Source of the DNA: Ferrimonas sediminicola
GTDB lineage: Bacteria; Pseudomonadota; Gammaproteobacteria; Enterobacterales; Shewanellaceae
Length of the DNA stretch: 64,000 nucleotides
Direction: 5' to 3'
Assembly (NCBI RefSeq): GCF_005116715.1
Contig: NZ_SWCI01000011.1
Span: 1-64,000, forward strand
Shown piece by piece: positions 45,851 to 53,855 of the stretch. Numbering within the stretch: position 1 is the first letter of the stretch; each line of letters begins with the position of its first letter. Below the pieces are notes generated by a model, which was not told the origin of the DNA, ran no database searches, and was given only the letters and a program-made list of their open reading frames with translations. A program made the position numbers and the translations under genes.

Positions 45851-47086
45851 CTACTCCGCCTGGGGCAGCACCCGCATCTGCTCCAGCTGGGGCAGAATGG
45901 ACTGACGGACCTGCTCCGGAGTGCTGCTCTGCCAGTAGCCGCTCAGGTAGCTGAGCAGGGGTACCACGGCGACAAACATCAGCAGCATAAACAGGATCAC
46001 CGAGGGTTTCAGCGGCAGGTAACGCCCCGGCAGGGACAGGGTCAGGGCGCCCTTCTGCGGGCAGGCCTGGGCGCAGCGGTGGCAGGCATGGCACTCATCG
46101 ACGTTGACGGTGTCCAGCCGGTGCACCGGGATCTGCGACGGGCAGGCCTGGTGGCATTTGCTGCAGTCCTTGCCCTCGCTCTCCCGCAAGCAGGTGGCAC
46201 GGTCACGGCGGATCTTGAAGGGGCTCAACAGTGACAGCACCCCCATCAGGGCGCCATAGGGGCAGAAGTAGCGGCAGAAGGCGTTGCGCTTGACCACCGA
46301 CAGCAACAGCAGCATCGCCAGCAGCACCATCACCACCACATTGGGGTGGGTAAACTGTTGCCATTGGGAGAGGTCCGCCATCAGGTGCGTGTCGCTGTCC
46401 AGGTAGGAGACCAGCTCCGCCGAGGGCTGCTCCAGCACCAGGGTCAGCAGCCAGATCAGCACGCCGTATTTGGTCATCCTCAGGCCGCTGTCCAGCCAGT
46501 TGGGCACCCGGATGCCGTGCTTGACCGCGTCGTGGCCGCGACGGTAGATCACCTCGGAGATGAAGCCGACGGCGCAGATCCAGCTGCAGAAGGCCCGCTT
46601 GGTCACCAGGGCCGAGGCCATCAGGGCCAGGAACATCACCAGGGCGGCGGGGTGCTGATGGTCCAGCACCCCCTGCTCTATCCAGGCGCGCAGGGAGATG
46701 CCGGCGGTCACCGGCAGGTAGATGTCCACCACACTGGGGCGGGTCAGCCACACGCTGCCGGCTTCCATCTGCATGGCGTACAGGCCGTACTGCACGGCGA
46801 TCACCACCATGGCCACCGCAAAGGCGTTCTGGGTCATTTGTCGCAGTCGATCGAAGTGATCCAGGGTGCGGGAGGGGCGGCGGTTGGGCATCAGCTGACG
46901 TCCGGCGCCCAGGGTCATCAGGAAGCACAGCGCCGCCAGCAGTAGCAGGGCGTCCCTGGCCATGAACAACCCCAGTCCCGCGGTCAACACAGTGGCGACC
47001 GCCCCGAGCGTGCGGCTCAGGGTGATGAGAATGCCCAGGGCCACAGTGCAGCCGGTGAGCAACAGAAGGGACTCGAGAAAGGACAT
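45851..47086 (-). CDS. NapH/YccM-like polyferredoxin membrane protein
   Basis: A 411-residue inner-membrane iron-sulfur protein. There are about seven membrane segments and two CxxxC(P/A) motifs at membrane loops (FCSWICAVGF and FCRYFCPYGAL). A soluble 2x[4Fe-4S] ferredoxin domain near residues 295-350 has DCSKCHQACPS and CHACHRCAQACPQKGAL. A last membrane helix and a short periplasmic tail follow. The family passes electrons from quinol to periplasmic reductases, but no reductase gene is adjacent, so its partner is unknown. It converges on typA. Confidence 0.85.
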   Translation of the reverse strand: MSFLESLLLLTGCTVALGILITLSRTLGAVATVLTAGLGLFMARDALLLLAALCFLMTLGAGRQLMPNRRPSRTLDHFDRLRQMTQNAFAVAMVVIAVQYGLYAMQMEAGSVWLTRPSVVDIYLPVTAGISLRAWIEQGVLDHQHPAALVMFLALMASALVTKRAFCSWICAVGFISEVIYRRGHDAVKHGIRVPNWLDSGLRMTKYGVLIWLLTLVLEQPSAELVSYLDSDTHLMADLSQWQQFTHPNVVVMVLLAMLLLLSVVKRNAFCRYFCPYGALMGVLSLLSPFKIRRDRATCLRESEGKDCSKCHQACPSQIPVHRLDTVNVDECHACHRCAQACPQKGALTLSLPGRYLPLKPSVILFMLLMFVAVVPLLSYLSGYWQSSTPEQVRQSILPQLEQMRVLPQAE

Positions 47087-47200
47087 GGGCCATCCATACA
47101 GATTCAGATGGCCATCAGTATCTCAGCCCTCGCCGGTTAAAGCAGGGGCTGAGTTGTGGATTTTAGACCCATTTAACAGTTTGGCGCCGAAACCAAAACT

Positions 47201-47833
47201 CTATTGTCCCAGGGTCTGAATGAACTGATCAGATTCAGCAATGGCACGATTCATCTCGGTTATAAGAGACTGGATCTCCCGCTTGAGACTGCCGAACTCG
47301 CTGCCGATGGCGGTCACCGCCCGGGCATTGAGGTTGTGCTTGAGGTAGAGCTCGTTGTCTTTGAGGCGAGCCAGCACCGGCACCATCTTCTCCTCCGCCC
47401 GGCGCATGCTCCTGAGCATCTTGTCGTACTGACGGCGGGTGGACTGCAGCTGTTTCTCGCTGGTGCGACGCAGGCTGGCGGAGCTGTACTGCTCAAGCTC
47501 ATCCTGCCACTCGTCGAACATGGCGCCGGCCACATGGTCGATGGCGTCGATGCGCTGCGACACCTGGTCGGCGGCCTTCTCCGAGGCCAGGTACTCGTCC
47601 CGCACCTGATCGTAGACCGATTCCAGATCGCCGCCGTCGAAATCCACCAGGGTCTTCAGCTGCTCCAGGGCGGAGCTAAACTGCTTCTGGGCCTCTTGCT
47701 GGCTCTCCTGGGCACTCTCCACCCGGTCGGTGAGGATCTCCCGCTTGTGGTAGCCCACCTGTTCGGCGGCGGCGTAGTAGGCGGACTGGCAGCCGGTCAG
47801 CAGCAGGGCCAGGGTGAGAACAACAAAGCGCAT
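47201..47833 (-). CDS. DUF2959 family lipoprotein
   Basis: A 210-residue lipoprotein: signal ending LLTGC (C15), then QSAYYAAAEQVGYHKREIL, the typical DUF2959 opening. The mature part is almost entirely charged coiled-coil helix, including VESAQESQQEAQKQFSSAL, RTSEKQLQSTRRQYDKML and GSLKREIQSLITEMNRAI. Function is unknown; an envelope structural role is plausible. It follows the small membrane protein by nine bases, suggesting a two-gene operon. Confidence 0.85.
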   Translation of the reverse strand: MRFVVLTLALLLTGCQSAYYAAAEQVGYHKREILTDRVESAQESQQEAQKQFSSALEQLKTLVDFDGGDLESVYDQVRDEYLASEKAADQVSQRIDAIDHVAGAMFDEWQDELEQYSSASLRRTSEKQLQSTRRQYDKMLRSMRRAEEKMVPVLARLKDNELYLKHNLNARAVTAIGSEFGSLKREIQSLITEMNRAIAESDQFIQTLGQ

Positions 47834-47842
47834 GGGGGCTCC

Positions 47843-48061
47843 TTAGCTGCGAAAGCGGGCGGCGTCGATGATGCACCAGAGGTGCAGCAGTGCGGCGATC
47901 ACCGCGGGAACGATGAGGAAATAGAAGAAGTAGCCTGAGCTGACGAAGACAAAGAACAGCAGCGCCGGCAGGATTCGCCCCTGTACCAGCTGTCCCAGTC
48001 CGGGAATGAAGAAACTGCAGATGGCGGCGATGACGTTGCCGGCGGAACCCTGTCGGGACAT
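47843..48061 (-). CDS. Small TM2-like membrane protein
   Basis: A 72-residue protein with two membrane helices: NVIAAICSFFIPGLGQLVQGR and ILPALLFFVFVSSGYFFYFL run together, then VIAALLHLWCIIDAA. The turn motif FIPGLGQLVQGR resembles TM2-domain proteins. The ATG at 48061 follows a GCAAGGAGG-type site; an upstream ATG at 48106 would add a charged segment and is less likely. Function is unknown. It is probably cotranscribed with the DUF2959 lipoprotein. Confidence 0.75.
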   Translation of the reverse strand: MSRQGSAGNVIAAICSFFIPGLGQLVQGRILPALLFFVFVSSGYFFYFLIVPAVIAALLHLWCIIDAARFRS

Positions 48062-48169
48062 GTGAACCTCCTTGCTTCCCTCGTCCGGATTGCTGAGTGA
48101 GGGCATTGATAACTCAGTCGTTTAGATTGCCATGTTACCACCAGAGCCACCATGAGCAAGACGGCTGTG

Positions 48170-49045
48170 TCAGCCACGGCGCGCCAGCAGGTTGAACAGG
48201 GCGCCGCTGAGGATCAGGCCACCACCGGCCAGGGTCCACAGGGAGGGGAGCTCGGCGAACACCAGCCACCCCAGGGCGAGGGAGAACAGCACCTGCACAT
48301 AGGAGTAGGCCACCACCCGGTTGGCCACCTCTCCCTGCAGTGCCTTGGTCAGCCCCACCTGGCCCACCTGGGTGAACACCCCCACCAGCAGCAGCAGCCC
48401 CAGCGTCTCCGGTTCAGGAATCACCAGATCATCCCCCAGTAACAGCAGGGACAGGGGCAGGGCCAGCATCGGGAAGTAGAGGATGATCACCGAGCTGTCC
48501 TCGGTCTTGCTCAGTGTTTTCACCAGGATGTAGGCGATGGCACTGCCACCGGCGCCCGCCAGGCCGGCGGTCAGGCTCAGCAGGGGCAGGGGGGTGTCGG
48601 TGCTGGACCACACCGGTACCATCATGGTGGCCAGGCCCGTCAGGGAGAGGGCAATGCAGATCAGGGTAAAGCGGTGGATCCGCTCTCCCAGGAAGTGAAA
48701 CGCCAGCAGGGCGGTGAACACCGGATGCAGGTATTGCAGCAGGGTGGCTTCGGCCAGGGGCAGGGTGGTGACCGCGTAGTAGACGCAGATCAGCGCCAGG
48801 GCGCCGGTGGCGCCCCGCGCCAGCAGCAACGGCTTGTTGTGACCCAGTGGTGCGATCCCCTTGCGACGGATATCCAGGTAGCTGAGCAACACCGACACCA
48901 GGGCCCGGGCGGCGACGATCTCCAGCACCGGGACTCCGCGGGCGCTGGCCAGCTTGACGCAGGCGGACATCAGGGCGAACCCCAGGGCGGACAGCAGGGC
49001 ATAATAGACGGCGTGGGTCTGAGGAGTGGCACGGGTGCTGGGCAT
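48170..49045 (-). CDS. DMT superfamily transporter (EamA family)
   Basis: A 291-residue inner-membrane protein with ten predicted helices arranged as two EamA repeats. The first repeat covers roughly residues 12-145 (VYYALLSALGFALMSACVK and onwards, with PLAEATLLQYLHPVF). The second covers about 155-285 (YILVKTLSK, SYVQVLFSLALGWLVF). The substrate is unknown; relatives export metabolites or amino acids. The ATG at 49045 is chosen because the longer in-frame start at 49129 adds a non-hydrophobic stretch with no family match. It is transcribed alone. Confidence 0.85.
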   Translation of the reverse strand: MPSTRATPQTHAVYYALLSALGFALMSACVKLASARGVPVLEIVAARALVSVLLSYLDIRRKGIAPLGHNKPLLLARGATGALALICVYYAVTTLPLAEATLLQYLHPVFTALLAFHFLGERIHRFTLICIALSLTGLATMMVPVWSSTDTPLPLLSLTAGLAGAGGSAIAYILVKTLSKTEDSSVIILYFPMLALPLSLLLLGDDLVIPEPETLGLLLLVGVFTQVGQVGLTKALQGEVANRVVAYSYVQVLFSLALGWLVFAELPSLWTLAGGGLILSGALFNLLARRG

Positions 49046-49162
49046 TTGCCGAAGATTCCCTGGAGAGATGAGAGGCGCACTATAGGAGCTGGCCTGACCC
49101 GGGTCAACCGAGACAGCACTGTACAGCACCTCAGCCGGTGTTATGATCCATTTATAGAGATA

Positions 49163-49427
49163 ATACCAAGTGCATTAGGCATTTGCTCCATTCAGAACGT
49201 CTCTCTGCCACAGAATCTAGGCGCAACCGCTATGGCATAGTGGGCCTCTTTCGAGTGGATAAAACAACGAGTCAGTGGCAGAGAGGCGTTCCCTCCGGGA
49301 GGATTTTAACGGGCTTTATGCTGCGTTAGGCAATCTTACTTTAGAGCCACTAGAGCTTCGCTTGTCTGCCTTGCCTAAAGCCCGTTAAATTTCAGATGAA
49401 TGACCAGATATTTAATGCACTTGGTAT
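49163..49427. mobile_element. 265-bp MITE with perfect 15-bp terminal inverted repeats
   Basis: The ends are ATACCAAGTGCATTA and its exact reverse complement TAATGCACTTGGTAT, with TA at both edges as expected of TA-targeting elements. Inside are two further inverted repeats: a 16-bp pair, 15/16 matched, at 49196-49211 and 49275-49290 (AACGTCTCTCTGCCAC); and a 14-bp pair at 49305-49318 and 49376-49389 (TTTAACGGGCTTTA) with an 8-bp inner extension (TTAGGCAA/TTGCCTAA). It has no coding capacity and lower GC than its surroundings. The right end lies 15 bases before the yihY start. It fills the DMT-yihY spacer. Confidence 0.85.
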
Positions 49428-49442
49428 AAACACAGGATTACT

Positions 49443-50321
49443 ATGAATATCATCACCCGGGCGCGGCTGCAGTGGCAGAGCTTTCCCTGGCGGCGCATCC
49501 CCGCCTACTTTCGCTTCCTGTTCCGGCGTAGCATGGAGAACCGGCTTCAGGTGACCTCCGGCTACCTGGCCTACATGACCCTGCTCTCCCTGGTGCCGCT
49601 GATGGCGGTGGTGCTCTCCATCTTCTCCGCCTTTCCGGGGTTTGTGGGGGTCAAGGAGCAGGTGGAGCAGTTCATCTACACCAACTTTGTCCCCACCGCC
49701 AGCGGCGTGGTGCAGCAGTATCTGACCGAGTTTGTGGCCAACGCCTCGCGGATGACCGCAGTGGGGGTGGTGTTCCTGGCGGTGGTGGCGCTGGCGCTGA
49801 TCTCCGCCATCGACAAGGCGCTGAATCAGATCTGGCGTATCCGCCAACGGCGCCGCTGGGTCTACTCCTTCTCCATGTACTGGATGATCCTCACCCTGGG
49901 ACCGATCCTGATGGGCGCCAGCATTGCAATGACCTCCTACCTGGTCTCCCTGAAGCTGTTGTCTGATGTGGGGCTGTCGGGGATGCTGCCCTTTTTTATG
50001 GCCAAGCTGCCCTTCCTGCTGTCGGTGCTGGCCTTTGTGCTGATCTACTCCCTGGTGCCCAACACCCGGGTGCGTTTCCATCATGCCCTGGCCGGGGCGG
50101 TGGTGGCGGCCCTGCTGTTTGAGGCGGGCAAGCGCGGTTTCGCCTGGTACATCACCACCTTCCCCTCCTACGAGGCGATCTATGGCGCCCTGGCGGTGAT
50201 CCCCATTCTGTTCGTTTGGGTCTATCTGTCCTGGATGATCCTGCTGCTGGGGGCCGAGGTCACCGCGTCCCTGCCGGAGTTTTTCGCCGTGACCGAACCA
50301 CAAAAGGACGCGGAGTCATAA
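49443..50321 (+). CDS. yihY: YihY family inner-membrane protein
   Basis: A 292-residue integral membrane protein of the YihY/UPF0761 family (once misassigned as RNase BN). It has about six membrane helices and family motifs [30 protein letters not shown] and [24 protein letters not shown]. The molecular function is unknown. The ATG follows CAGGA. A MITE ends 15 bases upstream, so its promoter must lie in or beyond that element. Followed by dtd, as in E. coli. Confidence 0.92.
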   Translation: MNIITRARLQWQSFPWRRIPAYFRFLFRRSMENRLQVTSGYLAYMTLLSLVPLMAVVLSIFSAFPGFVGVKEQVEQFIYTNFVPTASGVVQQYLTEFVANASRMTAVGVVFLAVVALALISAIDKALNQIWRIRQRRRWVYSFSMYWMILTLGPILMGASIAMTSYLVSLKLLSDVGLSGMLPFFMAKLPFLLSVLAFVLIYSLVPNTRVRFHHALAGAVVAALLFEAGKRGFAWYITTFPSYEAIYGALAVIPILFVWVYLSWMILLLGAEVTASLPEFFAVTEPQKDAES

Positions 50322-50353
50322 AACTGGAGGCGTTGTTGCTGCGTCAGTCGTTT

Positions 50354-50411
50354 CCTCAGGCAAGCCCATGACCTGAGGTGACGTTGGTCGATCTCTAGGG
50401 AGCAAAGATCG
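50354..50411 (+). promoter_or_regulatory. Two hairpins in the yihY-dtd spacer
   Basis: CCTCAGG/CCTGAGG (50354-50378) and CGATCT/AGATCG (50388-50410) form two possible stems in the 148-base gap before dtd. There is no T-run, so they look more like a leader structure than a terminator. Function is unproven. Confidence 0.3.
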
Positions 50412-50469
50412 CCTTGAGTTCACCGGCGCGGTTCGCCAAACTGTTGCGCTGAATCAGACGAGGTAACAG

Positions 50470-50907
50470 ATGATCGCATTAGTGCAGCGGGTCTCCACCG
50501 CCAAAGTGGAGGTGGAGGGGCGGGTCACCGGCGAGATCGACCGGGGGCTGCTGGTGCTCCTGGGGGTAGAGCGGCAGGACGACGGTGAGCGGATGCGCAA
50601 GCTGGCGGACAAGGTGATGAAATACCGTATCTTCAGTGACGATGAGGGCAAGATGAACCTCAACGTGCGTCAGGCGGGCGGCAAGCTGCTGGTGGTGAGC
50701 CAGTTCACCCTGGCGGCGGACACCGGCAAGGGGCTGCGTCCCAGCTTCTCTGGCGCCGGCAAACCGGACCAGGCCCAGGCCCTGTACCAGGAGTTCGTCG
50801 CCTACTGCCGCAGCAGCGGCATGGAGGTGGAGACCGGTGAGTTTGCCGCCGACATGCAGGTGTCCCTGACCAACGACGGCCCGGTGACCTTTCACCTGCA
50901 GGTCTAG
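50470..50907 (+). CDS. dtd: D-aminoacyl-tRNA deacylase Dtd
   Basis: Removes D-amino acids (and glycine) mischarged on tRNAs. At 145 residues it has the family length. It starts [15 protein letters not shown] and carries the SQFTL catalytic motif ([10 protein letters not shown]) and the cross-subunit NxGPVT motif ([12 protein letters not shown]). Its ATG follows CGAGGTAAC. It lies between yihY and, after a minus-strand cheV, the fabY-like gene, which keeps E. coli order apart from the insertion. Confidence 0.96.
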   Translation: MIALVQRVSTAKVEVEGRVTGEIDRGLLVLLGVERQDDGERMRKLADKVMKYRIFSDDEGKMNLNVRQAGGKLLVVSQFTLAADTGKGLRPSFSGAGKPDQAQALYQEFVAYCRSSGMEVETGEFAADMQVSLTNDGPVTFHLQV

Positions 50908-50935
50908 GGGGCAGACGGGCCCTGGACCCCAACGG

Positions 50936-50963
50936 ACAACGCCGCGGACTCCGCGGCGTTGTT
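50936..50963. terminator. Bidirectional terminator between dtd and cheV
   Basis: AACGCCGCGG/CCGCGGCGTT stem with a short loop and a TTGTTGTTT tail on the plus strand. Confidence 0.88.
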
Positions 50964-50981
50964 GTTTCCGGCCGAGCCGGA

Positions 50982-51854
50982 TCAGTCGTGGTGGGCGCCC
51001 CGGGCGATGGCGGCCAGCAGCGCTTCCGGATCGAACTTGCAGAGCCCCTCGTTGGCGCCGCTGCTTTCGGTGTAGCGGCGGCAAACATCGCTGTTGAGGG
51101 AGGTGTGCAGGATGATGTAGGTCTCCTTGAGGCACTCTTCGCCGCGCACCGTGGTGGCCAGCTGGTAGCCGTCCAGCTCCGGCATCTCGATGTCCGACAC
51201 CAGGATCTGGATCGGTACACCGGCGTTGGCCTGACGCTGCAGGGTCTCCAGGGCGGCCCGGCCGTTGGGGGCGCTGTGGTAGTCGATGCCGTGCTGCTCC
51301 AGCACCATCGCCAACTGACGGCGGGCGAAGCGGGAGTCGTCACAGATGAGGATGCGTTGACCGCGAATCTCCGACAGGGTCTCCGGAGTGAGGATGAAAT
51401 CCTCCACCTGCCGGTTGGCATTGAGGCCGACGGTCTCGTTGAGGATGCGCTCCAGATCCAGCACCTGCACCAGGTCGTGGTCGCGGCGAATCACGCCGGA
51501 GCTGTAGCTGGAGTCCCCCAGTCTGCTGGGCATGGCGGCTACATCGTTGCTGTTGCAATAGTGGATGGTGTCGATGCCGGTGACCAGCAGGCCAAACAGC
51601 TTGCCCTGGACCTCGCACACCACCACCTGCCGGCACTCGTCCGATCGCATGCCGATGGCGCTGGCCAGATCGATCACCGTCAGGGTGTGGCCGCGCAGGG
51701 GCATGGTGCCCACCACGCAGGGATGGCTGCCGGGGATCTGGTTGAACTGGCGAGTGGTGACGATCTCCCTCACTTTCAGGGTGGTGATGGCGAAAGCACG
51801 TTTAGGGCCCAGGGTAAAAACCAGAAACTCCTGGCGATTGTTCTCTTGAGTCAT
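50982..51854 (-). CDS. cheV: Chemotaxis coupling protein CheV
   Basis: A 290-residue CheW-receiver fusion that couples receptors to CheA and tunes signalling. The CheW-like domain (about 8-150) begins EFLVFTLGPKRAFAI and includes VIDLASAIG. The receiver domain (about 167-290) has ILICDDSRFARRQL, the phospho-acceptor D in LVSDIEMPELDGY and the switch region IILHTSL. The ATG at 51854 is chosen by family start; a longer in-frame start at 51932 lacks homology. It stands alone among non-chemotaxis genes, inserted between dtd and the fabY-like gene. Confidence 0.93.
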   Translation of the reverse strand: MTQENNRQEFLVFTLGPKRAFAITTLKVREIVTTRQFNQIPGSHPCVVGTMPLRGHTLTVIDLASAIGMRSDECRQVVVCEVQGKLFGLLVTGIDTIHYCNSNDVAAMPSRLGDSSYSSGVIRRDHDLVQVLDLERILNETVGLNANRQVEDFILTPETLSEIRGQRILICDDSRFARRQLAMVLEQHGIDYHSAPNGRAALETLQRQANAGVPIQILVSDIEMPELDGYQLATTVRGEECLKETYIILHTSLNSDVCRRYTESSGANEGLCKFDPEALLAAIARGAHHD

Positions 51855-52004
51855 CCCAAAAATCCCAACTGACGACAGACTTAACTCTATATCGACCAAC
51901 GCGGCCCAGGCTTGAGCCCGCGGTCCGCCCAAGATGCCTTGGTCGGGCCGGGGTGTCCAGCCTATCTATGATATTCTCATCGCTAATTTGTTCTGGAACA
52001 GGTT

Positions 52005-52874
52005 ATGGACCCAGCCATGAAGATCTTCGCCCCCAGCCACCAGCAGTTGTCCCAGGTGTTCGACCTGAGATATCGCGTCTTGCGCGCCCCCTGGGATCAG
52101 CCCAGGGGCAGTGAGCAGGATGAGCTCGAAGGGGAGGCGGTGCATCGGGCACTGTCGGATCAATCCGGCCGCATCCTGGCCACCGGCCGGTTGCACCCCC
52201 TGTCGTGCCGGCGTGGCCAGATCCGCTTTATGGCGGTGGAGCCTGAGTGGCAGGGCCGTGGCCTGGGCGGCCGTCTGCTGCACGCGCTGGAGCAGGCGGC
52301 ACAGGCCTCGGGCCTGGAGGCGATCGAGCTGCAGGCCAGGGAGGAGCAGGCGCCTTTCTATCTGGCCAGGGGCTACCGCGATTTGGGGCAGGGGCACACC
52401 CTGTTCGGTGCCGTGCCCCACCGCCGCATGGCCAAGCTGTTGCCGGCGGCGGTGACGCGGCTCACCGATACCTGGCATGCCACCATCCCCCTGTCCGAGT
52501 TCATGCAGGTGGAGGCGCACGGCTTTGACGGACACCGGTTCGAGACCCGCGCCAGCTTCGAGCGTGGCCGCAACCTGCATGGCACCCTGTTTGCCGGGGC
52601 GGGCTACAGCCAGGCCACTCTGACCGGCTGGGGGCGGGTGTGGCTGGAGCTGCAGCTCCAGGGCGTCGAGGGGGAGATCGTGCTGGCCAGGGCCGAGGTC
52701 AACTACAGCAGGCCGGTGCGCCACTCTCCCCATGCCTGGGTCGAGGCCGGGGAGCTGGATCTCTCCCCCCTGAGCCAGGGGCGCAACGCCAAGGTGCCGT
52801 TGACGGTTCAGCTGGCCGACGGCCTGACCCTGGAGGCGCTGTTTGCGGTGTTGCCGCCCGGGCCCGGTGCGTGA
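52005..52874 (+). CDS. fabY: FabY/YiiD-like GNAT-thioesterase fusion protein
   Basis: A 289-residue protein with two domains. Residues 1-140 are a GNAT acetyltransferase fold with acetyl-CoA loop VEPEWQGRGLGGRLLHAL and FYLARGYRDLG. Residues about 150-285 match the YiiD C-terminal hot-dog thioesterase domain (NLHGTLFAGAGYSQATLTGW, VNYSRPVR). E. coli YiiD (FabY) has the same architecture and sits next to dtd; it has been linked to fatty-acid initiation. Start may instead be the ATG at 52017, four codons later. A shared terminator follows. Confidence 0.85.
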   Translation: MDPAMKIFAPSHQQLSQVFDLRYRVLRAPWDQPRGSEQDELEGEAVHRALSDQSGRILATGRLHPLSCRRGQIRFMAVEPEWQGRGLGGRLLHALEQAAQASGLEAIELQAREEQAPFYLARGYRDLGQGHTLFGAVPHRRMAKLLPAAVTRLTDTWHATIPLSEFMQVEAHGFDGHRFETRASFERGRNLHGTLFAGAGYSQATLTGWGRVWLELQLQGVEGEIVLARAEVNYSRPVRHSPHAWVEAGELDLSPLSQGRNAKVPLTVQLADGLTLEALFAVLPPGPGA

Positions 52875-52881
52875 CCAAAAG

Positions 52882-52904
52882 AAAGCCCCGCAAAGCGGGG
52901 CTTT
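52882..52904. terminator. Bidirectional terminator
   Basis: AAAGCCCCGC/GCGGGGCTTT stem with an AAA loop. It lies between the fabY-like gene and the convergent DUF3014 gene. Confidence 0.92.
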
Positions 52905-52922
52905 TTGCTGTTGTTGGGAGAC

Positions 52923-53795
52923 TCAGTCGTTCATGGCGGCCTTGAATCGGCGCAGGGTGGACTTGAGCTTGCCGGCGTTGTCCGGGCCCATGCGCAGCAT
53001 CAGCTTGGCGGCATCGCTGAGTCCCTCCAGCTTGTCATCCTGGAAGGTGTAGTTCACCGAGTGACTCTCCAGGGCGATGGCGGTGTCGATCTCCGGGGCC
53101 GCCAGCATCAGGTTGATCGCCTCCATCATCCGTGCCCGGAAGCCGTCCTCGTAGCCTAGTTCGGCGTAGGCCTGCTCGAACAGGGGCTCCATCAGCAGGT
53201 AGCTGTCCCGCAGCGCCTGCTCATCCAGGCGGTAGAGGAAGCTGGTGTAGGCATCGAATCGGTGGAAGCCATCGGGATCCAGGTAGAGTTGGCCGTTCAC
53301 GTCCACCGCCTTGAACTGTTCGGTGAGCTTCTTGAACGGCCCCTGGGTACGCAGCACATTGCCCTGGGCCAGGTTATCCACCAGGCTGACAAAGCGGCGC
53401 ACCAGGCTGTCGGACACCAGCAGCTGCCCCAGCTGCATGCCATCGGCCAGCTTGTTCAGTTCGCCCTTGGCGAAATCGTCGGATTCGGCCAGGCTGGGCA
53501 GCACCACCTGGGGTTCCGGCTGGGGTTCCGGCTGGGGTTCCGGCTCTGCCGGCTCAGGTTCGGGCTCGGGCTGCGGCTCCGGTTCCACCACAGGTTCCGT
53601 CGGCAGCGGCTCGGTGGGGACCTCCACCGCAGGCTCGATCACCGGCTCAATGGGATCGGCGGTCACCTTGGGGGACTCAGGCTCGCCCGCCAGGTAGACC
53701 CAGGCGCCGATGCTGAGCAGGATCACCAGCGCCACCGCGCCCATGACGAGGGTGTTGTTGCTGGAACTGGAGGTGTCGCGTTCGTTGGAATTCAT
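52923..53795 (-). CDS. DUF3014 domain membrane-anchored protein
   Basis: A 290-residue protein with one N-terminal membrane helix (LVMGAVALVILLSIGAWVYLA, about residues 16-36). A Pro/Glu spacer of about 55 residues with PEPQ-type repeats follows, then a DUF3014 domain from about residue 98 (VVLPSLAESDDFAKGEL through to the end). The acidic proline spacer probably spans part of the periplasm. Function of the domain is unknown. It is transcribed in the same direction as recG, 60 bases downstream of it. Confidence 0.82.
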   Translation of the reverse strand: MNSNERDTSSSSNNTLVMGAVALVILLSIGAWVYLAGEPESPKVTADPIEPVIEPAVEVPTEPLPTEPVVEPEPQPEPEPEPAEPEPQPEPQPEPQVVLPSLAESDDFAKGELNKLADGMQLGQLLVSDSLVRRFVSLVDNLAQGNVLRTQGPFKKLTEQFKAVDVNGQLYLDPDGFHRFDAYTSFLYRLDEQALRDSYLLMEPLFEQAYAELGYEDGFRARMMEAINLMLAAPEIDTAIALESHSVNYTFQDDKLEGLSDAAKLMLRMGPDNAGKLKSTLRRFKAAMND

Positions 53796-53855
53796 CTGGT
53801 GTCTCTGCTCCTCTGCCGACCCGGTTTCCCATTGTGCAAAATTACTCCGGGCTGT

